The notes below the pieces were generated by a model, which saw only the letters and a list, made by a program, of their open reading frames with translations, did not search any database and had not been told where the DNA came from. Source: Fimbriimonadia bacterium (GTDB lineage Bacteria > Armatimonadota > Fimbriimonadia > Fimbriimonadales > GBS-DC). Taken from it: a DNA stretch of 64,000 nt. This document shows, in pieces, positions 1 to 8,310 of the stretch. Where the stretch lies: assembly GCA_026129765.1 (NCBI GenBank), contig JAHCHP010000009.1, positions 1 through 64,000 on the forward strand, given 5' to 3'. The translations under genes were made by a program, and so were the position numbers. The first letter of the stretch is position 1. Each line of letters begins with the position of its first letter.

Positions 1-59
1 ATCCGCCGGTTTGGGTGCTGAATGACTTCGTTGAGGTCCAAATGTAATGGCGCGCGCAT
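1..59 (-). CDS. 5' end of an unidentified gene running off the left edge
   Basis: Only the first 19 codons are present, reading MRAPLHLDLNEVIQHPNRR. The start is supported by a strong Shine-Dalgarno sequence (GGAGGAG) just upstream on the minus strand. The short N-terminus does not identify the family; it vaguely recalls YceD/DUF177 starts, but that is a guess. Confidence 0.55.
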   Translation of the reverse strand, partial: MRAPLHLDLNEVIQHPNRR

Positions 60-124
60 AGGTCTCCTCCCAATTCTCAGGCAGGGAAGCCTTTGAGTTT
101 AGGGTTTATTATACCTCAAAATGA

Positions 125-157
125 ACAAAAAAAGGGGCATTCGCAGCGGAATGCCCC
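125..157 (-). terminator. Rho-independent terminator for the amine oxidase transcript
   Basis: Perfect 9-bp stem GGGGCATTC/GAATGCCCC with a 6-nt loop at 134-157. On the minus strand it is followed by a run of seven T (plus-strand A-run 127-133). It lies about 240 bases downstream of the amine oxidase stop and just upstream of the partial gene at the left edge, so it separates two minus-strand units. Confidence 0.85.
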
Positions 158-399
158 GATTAGAGACAGGCGGGAGGAAGGTAAGACTTTTCTATATAAT
201 TGCCTTCCTATGTGAGTGTCGGCAAGGCGAGGCATCCGCTGTTCGTTTAGGATAGAGTTTACAGCGCGTGACTCAGAAGGAAGTGAGATTCATTCAACCA
301 CGATATAGTCATTTTCATACCGGCTGCGTCTCCTTGCTTCCACTCGCCTATAATTATGCAGGAAAGCAAACGCGTTTTTCCGTGATTTGAATCACACAG
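158..399. other. Intergenic segment without a supported gene
   Basis: No reading frame here looks coding. There is a 7-bp inverted repeat (AGGAAGG 175-181, CCTTCCT 203-209) around an AT-rich TATAAT-like stretch, and a small near-palindrome at 382-395 just past the amine oxidase stop. The promoter of the partial minus gene could lie between 60 and 125. Confidence 0.5.
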
Positions 400-1752
400 C
401 TAAGAAATTTTTTCTAACACTTCTTGGGCAGCACGAATTCCCGATTCCAACGCGCCCTCCATATACCCCATCCAGCGGGTTGCCGTTTCGGTGCCTGCCC
501 AATGAATCCGTCCAACTGGCGCGCGCAATGCATGCCCAAACTGGGTCCAAACTCCTGTCGGGAAATGCGCGCCATAGCAGCCGCGAGTCCATGGCTCTGC
601 GCTCCAGTTCAGCTCGAAAAAAGCCTCCACATGACGCGCCCGCTCTCCCAAATACCGGACTGAACAGTCAATCACCGCTTGCCGACGCTCTTCTTGACTC
701 ATGCGCCCGCAGGTTCGCGCTGCCTCGCCTTCTAAGAAACTGAGCAGGATGCCGGGCGTGCCATTTGCGGGCGAGTTATCATAGATGAGACGAACCGGAC
801 CGGTGTCGCTGGTCGCCATACCGCTCAGTCCGCGCTCGCGCCAGAATGGCTCCGCGTAGAGGCTCATGCATTTGATCACTGAGCCATGCGGCAGACTTTG
901 CGTCAGCTGGTCACGGTCGGGCGGCATGGGCGGGCTGTAATCGATGCGCCCTGCCAAGGTGGGCGGAATCGCCACTATCGCGCATTTACCGGTGAAGGCT
1001 CCGCTGTCGGTGTGAACATGCGCGCGGTCGTTGGTTTGCTCTATCTTGCGGACGGGCGCGTTCAAGCAGAGGCGGTCTCCCAACGGTTCGGAAAGCCCCT
1101 GCGCCAGGCTTTGCGCGCCCTGCGCAAAACGATCCTGCTGCGCGCCGCCCTGTGTGCTGATGAGGCTGTCAAAACTGGTGCCGGAATGAATATAGAAGAG
1201 GGTATGCAGCAATGAAAATTCGTTCGGTTCCGCCGCGAAGACCGCCTCTGAAAAGAGCGAGACCCCGCGCTTGCCCGCATGGGTGCTCATCGTTTTGGCA
1301 GCCCACTGCTCTAAGGTGATAGAATCCCATTCGCGAGCATGAGGCGAATCCCAAGGCGCATGGAGGCTCACTTGCGCCGCCATCGTGTCTAACCGTTTCT
1401 GCGCCCGCCCAATATCCAATAGGGCGCGCAAACCAATATTGGGAATCGCGCCTTGATACCGCTTCAGCCGCCCCTGATGAAACACGACATGTTCGCCCTC
1501 TTGGTAAGTCGGGAACAGTTCTAAGCCCAGCGCTTTGACCAGGGCGTAAGCGCGGTCTTGGGTCGGTCCCAGCCACTGCCCGCCCAAATCCACCACCACG
1601 TCCGGCGCGATCTCTTGGCTGAAAACGCGCCCCCCCACGCGATCCCGCGCCTCCAGCACGATCACTTCCCTGCCTGCGCGAACGATCTCCTGCGCCGCCA
1701 TCAGCCCCGCCAACCCCGCGCCCACAATCACCACATCCGCTTCTCTGTTCAT
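400..1752 (-). CDS. Flavin-containing amine oxidase (MAO family)
   Basis: A 450-residue protein that by family would oxidise an amine with FAD as cofactor; the substrate cannot be read from the sequence. The N-terminus holds the dinucleotide-binding motif VVIVGAGLAGL followed by the acidic end of the second strand (LEARDRVGGR) and the family GG motif DLGGQWLGP. The C-terminus has the FAD-contacting segment IHWAGTETATRWMGYMEGA. Length is normal for the family. It stands alone, transcribed leftward to the hairpin at 125-157. No signal peptide is visible, so it is probably cytoplasmic. Confidence 0.9.
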   Translation of the reverse strand: MNREADVVIVGAGLAGLMAAQEIVRAGREVIVLEARDRVGGRVFSQEIAPDVVVDLGGQWLGPTQDRAYALVKALGLELFPTYQEGEHVVFHQGRLKRYQGAIPNIGLRALLDIGRAQKRLDTMAAQVSLHAPWDSPHAREWDSITLEQWAAKTMSTHAGKRGVSLFSEAVFAAEPNEFSLLHTLFYIHSGTSFDSLISTQGGAQQDRFAQGAQSLAQGLSEPLGDRLCLNAPVRKIEQTNDRAHVHTDSGAFTGKCAIVAIPPTLAGRIDYSPPMPPDRDQLTQSLPHGSVIKCMSLYAEPFWRERGLSGMATSDTGPVRLIYDNSPANGTPGILLSFLEGEAARTCGRMSQEERRQAVIDCSVRYLGERARHVEAFFELNWSAEPWTRGCYGAHFPTGVWTQFGHALRAPVGRIHWAGTETATRWMGYMEGALESGIRAAQEVLEKIS

Positions 1753-1810
1753 CCCACTCTTTTAGTTCTCGGACGAACATCGCGTCTCCTGTAGACCGCG
1801 TTTACTTTGC

Positions 1811-2035
1811 TGGCGAAACTGGTTCCCCTTGCGCGTAAGGGGCAGCCCCCTGTGGCTGCCCAGTAAAAGCAGATGCCTCGGCTCCGCTCGGCATGACACA
1901 GGCACTGTCACCCTAAGCGTAGCGAATGGGTCTGCTGTTAGAAGAAGCAGATGCCTCGGCTGCGCTCGGCATGACAAAACTGGCGAAACCGGTTCCCCTT
2001 GCGAGCAGGGGGGAACCCAACGAAGGGGGTAGTTA
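1811..2035. repeat. Dispersed intergenic repeat cluster (copy 1)
   Basis: A mosaic of short modules also found near 2.95-3.2 and 4.9-5.05 kb: a GC-rich module beginning GGCGAAACCGGTTCCCCTTG (1982 onward; partial copy at 1812), a module with the core CTCGGCTGCGCTCGGCATGA (and a variant at 1874), and a module TGTCACCCTAAGCG ... GAATGGGTCTGCT. The 1982-2030 unit is an inverted copy of 2949-2996. Frames running through the cluster are not believable genes. Confidence 0.75.
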
Positions 2036-2115
2036 AGAGCGCGGATTCCTACGCGAGCGGGAATCACGATAGTTGCAGGATTTTCGTCCGACGGCAAGAA
2101 AAGAACCTTATCATT

Positions 2116-2931
2116 ATGAAAATAGGAATCAATCGTTGGACACTGCCAGGAGACTGGGACCTGAAAACCTGCTTTCGTCAAGCCAAAGAAGCCGGTTTCG
2201 ACTCCATTGAGATCAATATGAACGAGTCGGACGGCTACCTGTCGCCCAAAACGACCGATGCTGAAGCCGCCGACATGCGCAAGCAAGCCGATGAAGTAGG
2301 CATCGAGATCAGTTCCGTTTCGACCGGCGTTTATTGGGGGGTTCCCTTCACCCATCCTGACGTTGCGGTTCGAGAGCGCGCTCTGGAATTGGGCAGGAAT
2401 CAAATTCGTTTGGCGAGGGCGTTGGGATTGGACGCGATCCTGGTGGTTCCCGGCGCGGTCAACAACGATATGCCTTACGATCTCTCCTATGACCGCGCCA
2501 AAGAAGCCATGAAAGCGCTGGCAGTGGATGCGGAAAAAGCGAAAGTGCGTGTGGGGGTCGAGAACGTATGGAATAAGTTCCTGCTCAGTCCGCTGGAGAT
2601 GGCGCGCTTTCTGGATGAAGTCGGTAGCGAATGGGTCAACGCCTATTTTGACGCGGGGAACGTGCTGGTTTATGGCTTTCCTGACCAGTGGATCCGCATC
2701 TTGAACAAGCGGATTGGGCGCGTTCATGTGAAAGACTTCCGAAACAACATCGGCAACATTCAGGGGTTCGCCAATCCGCTGCAAGGCGACCTGCCCTGGC
2801 ACCGGGTCAAAGCCGCGTTGCAAGATATTGGTTATGACGGTTATATCACCGCCGAAGTGGAGGGCTATCGCGTGCTGCCCGAACTGGGTTTGAGGCACAT
2901 TGCCGACTGTTTGCGGGCGATTTTTGTTTGA
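2116..2931 (+). CDS. Sugar phosphate isomerase/epimerase (AP endonuclease 2-type TIM barrel)
   Basis: A 271-residue protein of the xylose-isomerase-like TIM-barrel superfamily. These enzymes use a divalent metal to isomerise or epimerise sugars. Supporting pieces are the opening strand MKIGINRWTLPGDW, the metal-site strands VGVENVWNKF and NAYFDAGNV, and the late segment RVHVKDFRNN. The frame is open from 1999, but that part translates the repeat cluster, so ATG 2116 is chosen. No strong ribosome binding site is visible. Inverted copies of the dispersed repeat flank the gene. The substrate is unknown. Confidence 0.85.
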   Translation: MKIGINRWTLPGDWDLKTCFRQAKEAGFDSIEINMNESDGYLSPKTTDAEAADMRKQADEVGIEISSVSTGVYWGVPFTHPDVAVRERALELGRNQIRLARALGLDAILVVPGAVNNDMPYDLSYDRAKEAMKALAVDAEKAKVRVGVENVWNKFLLSPLEMARFLDEVGSEWVNAYFDAGNVLVYGFPDQWIRILNKRIGRVHVKDFRNNIGNIQGFANPLQGDLPWHRVKAALQDIGYDGYITAEVEGYRVLPELGLRHIADCLRAIFV

Positions 2932-2948
2932 AAGGTCGAGAGTAGAAA

Positions 2949-3170
2949 ACCCCCTCCGTGAGGTTCCCCCTGCAAGCAAGGGGAACCGGTTTCGCCGAAA
3001 AAGCAGACCCATTCGCTCCGCTCAGGGTGACAGCGATTGTGTCATGCCGAGCGAAGCCGAGGTATCTGCTTTTCAAAAACATTACCCCCTCCGTGAGGTT
3101 CCCCCTGCAAGCAAGGGGAACCATTTCCGCCGAAGAAGCAGAACCGCTCGCTACGCTTAGGGTGTCAACA
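2949..3170. repeat. Dispersed intergenic repeat cluster (copy 2)
   Basis: Two identical 38-bp units (2950-2987 and 3085-3122) beginning CCCCCTCCGTGAGGTTCCCC are separated by a segment with the modules GCTCAGGGTGACAG and TGTCATGCCGAGCGAAGCC. The first unit continues into GGTTTCGCC and is inverted relative to 1982-2030. Nothing here looks coding. Confidence 0.75.
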
Positions 3171-3181
3171 GGGCTGATACT

Positions 3182-3703
3182 TTAACCGACTTCGACGACT
3201 GCGCTTGGCGGGGGCGTTTCCGCTTTGACATGTCCGTTGATGTGGGTTTCAAACGCCTCTAACGATTGCAGGTGGGTCAAAAGCAGGGAGCGGGTTTCCA
3301 TAATCAGCGCGTTGCGTTTCGCTTGCAGCGTTTCGATTTCCGAAGCCAAATGCGCGATGTTCTGGCGCGCGGTGGTTTCCATCTGTTCGGCTTGGCGTTT
3401 TGCTTCCGTTAAAATCAGTTCGGCTTCTTTGTGCGCATTATGCCGCGTTTCATCCGCGCTTTTCTGAGCCAGCAGCAACGCCTCTTTTAACGTGCCTTCC
3501 AGCGCGCGAAACCGTTCCGCTTCTTCACGCAACCCCAACAGTTCTTCTGTCAGTTGGTGATTTTCGGTCAGCGCATGTTCGTAATAGATCGCGATCTCCT
3601 GCAAAAATGCCCTGACCACGACCGGGTCATAACCGCGCATCCGCTTAGGGAACTGTTTGGTCTCCATTTCGAGAACCGTCATCCGTTTCGTTTTCTCGTT
3701 CAT
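3182..3703 (-). CDS. DivIVA-domain coiled-coil protein
   Basis: A 173-residue protein whose N-terminus (FPKRMRGYDPVVVRAFLQEI) is the DivIVA/GpsB membrane-targeting region with the usual RGYD..VV..FL pattern. Residues from about 45 to 150 form a continuous coiled coil, and the tail is short and proline-containing. The family scaffolds cell division or polar growth proteins at curved membranes. It overlaps the upstream yggT-like gene by four bases (ATGA), so the two are probably translationally coupled. That pairing is common near division genes and supports an envelope role. Confidence 0.85.
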   Translation of the reverse strand: MNEKTKRMTVLEMETKQFPKRMRGYDPVVVRAFLQEIAIYYEHALTENHQLTEELLGLREEAERFRALEGTLKEALLLAQKSADETRHNAHKEAELILTEAKRQAEQMETTARQNIAHLASEIETLQAKRNALIMETRSLLLTHLQSLEAFETHINGHVKAETPPPSAVVEVG

Positions 3704-4002
3704 CGTATACTCATTAGAATGCCGCGTAGGAGATGAATCAAAATTAGCGCGACCAGAGGCGACAGGTCTAATCCCATCCCCCCAATGGACATGCCCCGCA
3801 TTGCCCGATTCAACACATTGCGAATAGGGCTTAACACGCCATCTGCGATTTTTCGGATCGCTTGGATTACGGGATTATACCAAGGAACGCGCCCGCCCGC
3901 CAACGAAATCCACGATAGCACGACCTCTACCAAAATACAGATCGTGAGCAAATTCAACAAAATGATAAAGATATCGACAGGCGTTTCCAACCGCCAACTC
4001 AC
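3700..4002 (-). CDS. YggT family membrane protein
   Basis: A 100-residue protein with two hydrophobic segments (about residues 10-30 and 78-96) and the YggT signature region around PWYNPVIQAIRKIADGVLSPIRN. The family is poorly understood; members are linked to osmotic tolerance or to division and thylakoid nucleoid roles. It overlaps divIVA downstream (ATGA) and the TPR gene upstream by four bases, giving a three-gene minus-strand operon. Confidence 0.88.
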   Translation of the reverse strand: MSWRLETPVDIFIILLNLLTICILVEVVLSWISLAGGRVPWYNPVIQAIRKIADGVLSPIRNVLNRAMRGMSIGGMGLDLSPLVALILIHLLRGILMSIR

Positions 4003-4583
4003 GTGCCAGTTCCTCCCTGCGCTTTCTTACGCACCCGTTCCAGATTCACTTTAGAGGCAGCATCATTGGGAAAACGGCGCACCGTCTGCTCCCACATTTT
4101 GATGCTTTTTTCGGTTTCGCCCATGCGCTCGTAGGTATGCGCCAAGGTCTTAAAGACAATCACGGGCGCGTTCTTGAAAGTGATCGCTTTCTCCAAATAG
4201 CGCGTGGCTTGCGGATAATTTCCTTTTTGGAACTGCCAAAAGCCAGCATCGAGATAGAGGTCAAATTCATTGGGGTTCTCCGCGATTCCTCGGTCATAGA
4301 CCTGGAAAGCGCGTTTCGATTGCCCGTAGCTATCCAAGATATAACCTAAATTGGAGAAAGTTTCGACGTTCTTGGGGTTCACTTCCGCCAACACGAACAG
4401 CATCCGCATGAGGTGGTAATGAAAGCCGTCGTGCCAGTAATGATCGCCAATGACCACCATCCGGTACTCTGCCCGTTTCCAAAGAACATCCATCTTCTTT
4501 TGGGTCGCGGCAGGCACAGAGGACTGCGCGTAAAGCGCGCTTGTGAGCAACAAACCGCAGAGCGTTAGAAAAGATTTTTTCAT
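3999..4583 (-). CDS. Secreted TPR-repeat protein
   Basis: A 194-residue protein starting with a typical signal peptide (MKKSFLTLCGLLLTSALYAQ, cleavage likely after AYA/AQ). The rest carries tetratricopeptide-like helices (for example NVETFSNLGYILDSYGQSKR and QKGNYPQATRYLEKAI), usually a protein-protein interaction platform. ATG 4583 is chosen over the longer frame because it opens directly into the signal peptide and has a GGCGGA-like ribosome site; a TATACT box lies about 25 bases upstream. It is the first gene of the yggT-divIVA operon. Confidence 0.8.
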   Translation of the reverse strand: MKKSFLTLCGLLLTSALYAQSSVPAATQKKMDVLWKRAEYRMVVIGDHYWHDGFHYHLMRMLFVLAEVNPKNVETFSNLGYILDSYGQSKRAFQVYDRGIAENPNEFDLYLDAGFWQFQKGNYPQATRYLEKAITFKNAPVIVFKTLAHTYERMGETEKSIKMWEQTVRRFPNDAASKVNLERVRKKAQGGTGT

Positions 4584-5429
4584 GGCATTTATCCGCCTTA
4601 TCGTTAAGTATACCACAAAATATTGTGGCTTTCAAGCCCCGGTTGCGCAGGGTACCCTGCATTTCTGGATAAATTTTCGGACAAACAGGGGTATCATCGC
4701 TCTGGGTCTGATTCGCCCATTGATCAAGAACTTGAAGCCACCCTCAGGCGCGCTTCACAACCCGATAAACAACCCTCGCAGCCGTGACACGCTTTTATGC
4801 CCTCGTTGTAGTGTATTCTACTCAGAGCCTCGTCGAAAGCAAACAGGCGAGTACCGTCATTCCCATCCCCATTCTCAGATGCCTAATATCTGCTCTGTCC
4901 GGCTGACAAGCGGGCAGACTCTGCTCAGCCTGTCACCCTGAGCGGAGCGAATGGGTCTGCTGTTAGAAAAGCAGATACCTCGGCTGCGCTCGGCATGACA
5001 CTGCAGTTGTCACCCTGAGCGTAGAGAATGGGTCTGCTTTTTCGGCGAAGACGTAGCTCCACCCTTCAAACTTGGACTAAAATCATATTGCTTCGTTTTC
5101 ATTTCAGATTCTTAACATCAGCCTCCAACAGATAAAAGCGCGATTGCGGTGGATGCAACTTGGCTTGTTCCCTTAGTAAGCTTTCAGTTTCTAAAAATTC
5201 TAAAAATTTTAGAAAAATCGGAAGGAATATGATTGAATCCTCAGGAACATAGCAATTAACCGAGAACTTGTTTGAAAACTTGTTTAGTTCAGGAGAATGC
5301 ACTGTTTTTTATCCGAACTTTTTCACTAATCAGATGATAGGTTTCCAAGCGATCTTCGGTACGGTACATACAAACAATAGGAATACGCCAAACAGTAATC
5401 CTACGACCCCTAAAAAGGAGGGACATAAA
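4584..5429. other. Long intergenic region with repeats and an AT-rich stretch
   Basis: The left part holds the promoter of the TPR operon. The middle (about 4928-5047) carries dispersed-repeat copy 3. From about 5060 to 5420 the sequence turns clearly AT-richer and includes an inverted repeat around TTCTAAAA/TTTTAGAA (5190-5215). Frames here (for example 5099-5302 minus) have no recognisable product. The leader of the next gene lies at the right end. Confidence 0.5.
4928..5047. repeat. Dispersed intergenic repeat (copy 3)
   Basis: Contains two copies of the module TGTCACCCTGAGCG ... GAATGGGTCTGCT and one copy of the module with core CCTCGGCTGCGCTCGGCATG, the same modules as at 1.8-2.0 and 2.95-3.2 kb. 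Confidence 0.75.
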
Positions 5430-6659
5430 ATGAAGTATCGATGGTTTTGGGGCATAGTCCTTATTATTGTGATGGTTGCGCGAGTACAAGCGCAGATTAA
5501 CGTGCCTTCGGACGGTTCCGATGGAGCACTCAACGTGAATAGCAGCACAATGATCAACCTGGGCAATGCAACAACCGCTGCCTGGAATACGCCCGGAAAT
5601 GGTAACGGCGTTTATGACCCCAACAAGTGGGCGGTCGTGTTCAAATACAGCTCCGTGAACATTAACGGAAACCTGAGATTCTTGAACCACCCCTCTGGCG
5701 CGCCGGTCGTTTGGCTTGTGCAAGGTGATGTCATGATAACGACAGGCAACAACCTATATCTTTTGGAAACAGCACCGGATGTTTTAGATTCATTTTCATT
5801 CGTAAAACCAGGACCTGGCGGATTTCGTGGTGGGCGTCCCAGAACAAACATCGTGAGCCCGGGAGGCTCCGCAGGATTGGGCCCCGGGGGAGGCGCTTAT
5901 CCATCAGAGCTTGGAGGAAATGCGGGCTACGCAGCACAAGGAATAGGTACAGGTGGAGGTACAGCCTACGGAAACCCGCAAATCGTGCCTTTAATCGGCG
6001 GCAGCGGAGGAGCAGGAAGCAATAGCAATCCAGGTGTCATCGGCGGTGCCGGAGGAGGCGCCATCCTGATTGTCGCAAGCGGACGAATCGTTGTAAACGG
6101 CACCATCAATGCTGATGCACAGGGATATAGCAGTTCATGGGGAGGCGGGGGGAGCGGAGGCTCTGTGCGCCTCATTGCAGATAGATTGGAAGGCACAGGA
6201 ATCATCTCAGCAAATGGTGGATTCAATCGTTCCTTTGGCAACTACGGCAGCCTTGGACGCATCCGCATAGAGGTGAACCATGCAACCTATACTGGGAGTG
6301 TCTCCGGCTCACTCGCCACGGCTCCCCCTGGCAACCCGCCTTTGATCTGGCCGCCCGCCAACGCGCCGAGTGTGCAAATCACTCAAATTGCCGAACAGAA
6401 TGTGCCAACCGACCCTTCCGCGCGATATGATCAACCTGACATGACCGCCGCCACCAGTGGGCAAACAACCGTCAGAATAAATGCGCAAAACGTGCCGGGC
6501 AACTGGACGGTTCAACTGCGCATTGTCCGCTTCGCAGGTAATGATTTCACCATCAATGCCACGCGCATCAGCGGAGATGATACAAGCTCGGTGTGGGAAG
6601 CTTCATTGGTCTTACCACCCGGTATGTTGACGTTGCAAGTGCGCGCCTTTGCGCCGTAA
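5430..6659 (+). CDS. Secreted glycine-rich protein of unknown function
   Basis: A 409-residue protein with a clear signal peptide (MKYRWFWGIVLIIVMVARVQ, then AQ). The mature part begins with short beta-type segments, then a region from about residue 130 to 270 rich in Gly-Gly repeats (GGSGGAGS, GGAGGGAILI, GGGGSGGSVRLIA), a pattern seen in surface-exposed parallel-beta or low-complexity exoproteins. The end looks like an Ig-like beta domain. ATG 5430 is fixed by the ribosome site AAGGAGGG. It probably forms an operon with the dockerin-type gene ten bases downstream. Function not recognised. Confidence 0.7.
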   Translation: MKYRWFWGIVLIIVMVARVQAQINVPSDGSDGALNVNSSTMINLGNATTAAWNTPGNGNGVYDPNKWAVVFKYSSVNINGNLRFLNHPSGAPVVWLVQGDVMITTGNNLYLLETAPDVLDSFSFVKPGPGGFRGGRPRTNIVSPGGSAGLGPGGGAYPSELGGNAGYAAQGIGTGGGTAYGNPQIVPLIGGSGGAGSNSNPGVIGGAGGGAILIVASGRIVVNGTINADAQGYSSSWGGGGSGGSVRLIADRLEGTGIISANGGFNRSFGNYGSLGRIRIEVNHATYTGSVSGSLATAPPGNPPLIWPPANAPSVQITQIAEQNVPTDPSARYDQPDMTAATSGQTTVRINAQNVPGNWTVQLRIVRFAGNDFTINATRISGDDTSSVWEASLVLPPGMLTLQVRAFAP

Positions 6660-6674
6660 GAAAGGAGAATGACC

Positions 6675-7262
6675 ATGAAACGATGGCTGTTTTGCCTGAT
6701 GATTGGCGGAGTGGTGATACCGCTCACGGGCGCATCCACTTTTGACGGCTGGATACAACAAGAGCGTCTCTTCGGAAACCCCTTCTTTAGAACGCTCACA
6801 AGTGGAGGCGATTTCTCCACTGCCGGGGGAATGACGTTCGACGACGCGATCTCACGAGAAGTCACACTGATGCATACGCCGTTGAGTGTACCGGAGATGC
6901 CCGTGTTCACAAACACCATCTCCCGCGATGTTTCTATGGCGAACACTCCGACAGCGCCGCCGGAGATGCCCGTGTTCACAAACACTATCTCCCGCAACAT
7001 TGCCCTGCATCACGTCCCGGTGAATACACCCGGTGAGATTATCCCGCCTACCGACTCCATCACTAAGACCTACACTTTCTTGAACCCTTGTCCAGATTTT
7101 GACGAAAACGGAGTTATCGATGATGGTGATCTGTTAAGAGTCCTGCTGGTGTTTGGTGAACAAGGGATTGGTATCTTGGAAGATGTGAACTTCGATGGGA
7201 TCGTGGACGATTACGACCTCTTGATTATATTGTATCTCTTCGGGAGTTCTTGCGCTCCTTAA
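6675..7262 (+). CDS. Secreted protein with three internal repeats and a C-terminal dockerin-like domain
   Basis: A 195-residue protein with a signal peptide (MKRWLFCLMIGGVVIPLTGA). Residues about 55-125 contain three related units, the last two sharing the run PEMPVFTNTISR. The C-terminus has two calcium-loop repeats, DFDENGVIDDGDL and DVNFDGIVDDYDL, the arrangement of a type I dockerin. I start at ATG 6675 rather than 6669 because AAGGAG sits only one base before 6669 but about seven before 6675. No cohesin gene is in the window, so the dockerin-like module may only stabilise or anchor the protein. Confidence 0.75.
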   Translation: MKRWLFCLMIGGVVIPLTGASTFDGWIQQERLFGNPFFRTLTSGGDFSTAGGMTFDDAISREVTLMHTPLSVPEMPVFTNTISRDVSMANTPTAPPEMPVFTNTISRNIALHHVPVNTPGEIIPPTDSITKTYTFLNPCPDFDENGVIDDGDLLRVLLVFGEQGIGILEDVNFDGIVDDYDLLIILYLFGSSCAP

Positions 7263-7308
7263 CTCGTCTACTTAGCGAAACGAAGCTTAAGGCTTCAAAC
7301 AAAATCTG

Positions 7309-7349
7309 TTTGATGTCCTTCCTCTTTTATTCGGAGGAAGGACATCAAA
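7309..7349 (+). terminator. Long perfect hairpin after the dockerin-type gene
   Basis: A 16-bp perfect stem (TTTGATGTCCTTCCTC 7309-7324 with 7334-7349) and a 9-nt loop, 47 bases after the stop codon. There is no following T-run, so it is either a factor-assisted terminator or an mRNA 3'-end stabiliser. Confidence 0.6.
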
Positions 7350-7435
7350 CTCTTGCTCACCTTTTAGCAGGGAATTTCATCGCTCAATGGAAATATAAAG
7401 CGTGACCCTATATTGATTTATGGAGGAGGCGTACC

Positions 7436-8182
7436 ATGGACGAACCTGTAAAGCGCTCCGAAGTTCAAGAACGCGAATATACGCAAGCGGTTCTTTTAGG
7501 GATTGTCGGTATTTTATGTTTGGGCGGGACCTTTATCTTTTGGAAGTATGGCGGCATGTTCACTTCGCTTGCCTTCATCTTTGGGCTGGCGTGGTTGGGC
7601 TTGTGGGGTTTTGCCGGATGGCGGCTCTATCAACTCCGCTCGCTGGAGTCGCATGCTATCACCTGCCCCTTTTGCAACCAAGAGACCGCTTTTCTCTCTT
7701 CCCCCACTTCCGATTTCACTTGTGAACATTGCCTGAAGCGCGTGCCGATGGAGAATGGGCGGGTACTGGAGGTAGTGGCGGTAAAATGTCCTCACTGTGG
7801 TTCCTTAGAGCAGGTCTCTGCGCGCGCCAGCGTCGCGATTTGCGAACAGTGTAACCGCGAAATCATGATTACCCGTGTGGCTCGGTCGGATGTTTCTCCT
7901 TTAGCTCATACGCCTTTAGCGCAGGATGACCCCACCCCCTATGAACTGCTGCTGATCCATCCGGGCAAACATCAAGAGGATGTAATTCATCTGTTGCAAT
8001 CGCTGCTTACGCTAAATCGACCGGACGTGAAGAAGATTTTAGATTCGCTCCCCACCGTGATTTTGACCAACCTGCCGCGACGGAAAGGCGAAGGCTTAAT
8101 GCGTCAATTCACCGACCTCGGCGCGCAGGTCGATCTCAGACCGATTGACAACGAGAACCGTGTTCCCAGCCCGTGGGTTTGA
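7436..8182 (+). CDS. Membrane protein with zinc ribbons and an L7/L12-like C-terminal domain
   Basis: A 248-residue protein. Two transmembrane helices (about residues 18-38 and 43-63) are followed by two CxxC pairs typical of zinc ribbons (CPFC...CEHC at about 80-103, CPHC...CEQC at about 120-142). The last 70 residues (VIHLLQSLLTLNRPDVKKIL ... GEGLMRQFTDLGAQVDL) follow the alpha/beta pattern of the ribosomal L7/L12 C-terminal domain, including the EAxxLxxxLxxxGAxVxL-like end. The start has a strong GGAGGAGG site. Function unknown; such fusions occur in uncharacterised bacterial proteins. Its last 38 bases and stop are duplicated beyond the IS. Confidence 0.75.
   Translation: MDEPVKRSEVQEREYTQAVLLGIVGILCLGGTFIFWKYGGMFTSLAFIFGLAWLGLWGFAGWRLYQLRSLESHAITCPFCNQETAFLSSPTSDFTCEHCLKRVPMENGRVLEVVAVKCPHCGSLEQVSARASVAICEQCNREIMITRVARSDVSPLAHTPLAQDDPTPYELLLIHPGKHQEDVIHLLQSLLTLNRPDVKKILDSLPTVILTNLPRRKGEGLMRQFTDLGAQVDLRPIDNENRVPSPWV
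8142..8182 (+). repeat. 41-bp direct repeat, left copy
   Basis: Identical over 41 bp to 8842-8882 and spaced exactly 700 bp from it. It covers the last codons and the TGA stop of the upstream gene. The two copies bracket the IS200-like insertion. Confidence 0.95.
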
Positions 8183-8220
8183 GCAGTCAACTCACACAAA
8201 AATAGTACGCGCGCACCATG

Positions 8221-8243
8221 TCCCCCGAATGAATTCGGGGTCT
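8221..8243 (+). repeat. Left inverted end of the IS, itself a hairpin
   Basis: Forms the hairpin CCCCGAAT/ATTCGGGG with a 2-nt loop and matches the reverse complement of 8810-8832 at 22 of 23 positions. Confidence 0.9.
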
Positions 8244-8310
8244 ATTACGACAAAGCCCGTTAAAACGGGCTAATGAGCGCACTTGAATATTGGGTGATCT
8301 GATAAGAGTA

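Noticed and set aside
1762-3012. 416-codon minus-strand frame opposite the epimerase
   Set aside because: It is the shadow of the plus-strand epimerase gene and ends in repeat sequence; the plus strand carries the conserved TIM-barrel motifs.
4543-4941. Open frame of 132 codons on the plus strand
   Set aside because: It runs antisense through the start and promoter of the TPR gene and into repeat DNA, its translation has no domain or believable composition, and no ribosome site precedes it.
5099-5302. 67-codon frame on the minus strand in the AT-rich gap
   Set aside because: No recognisable family, no ribosome site or promoter in support, and the region is a long AT-rich gap; kept only as a compositional note.
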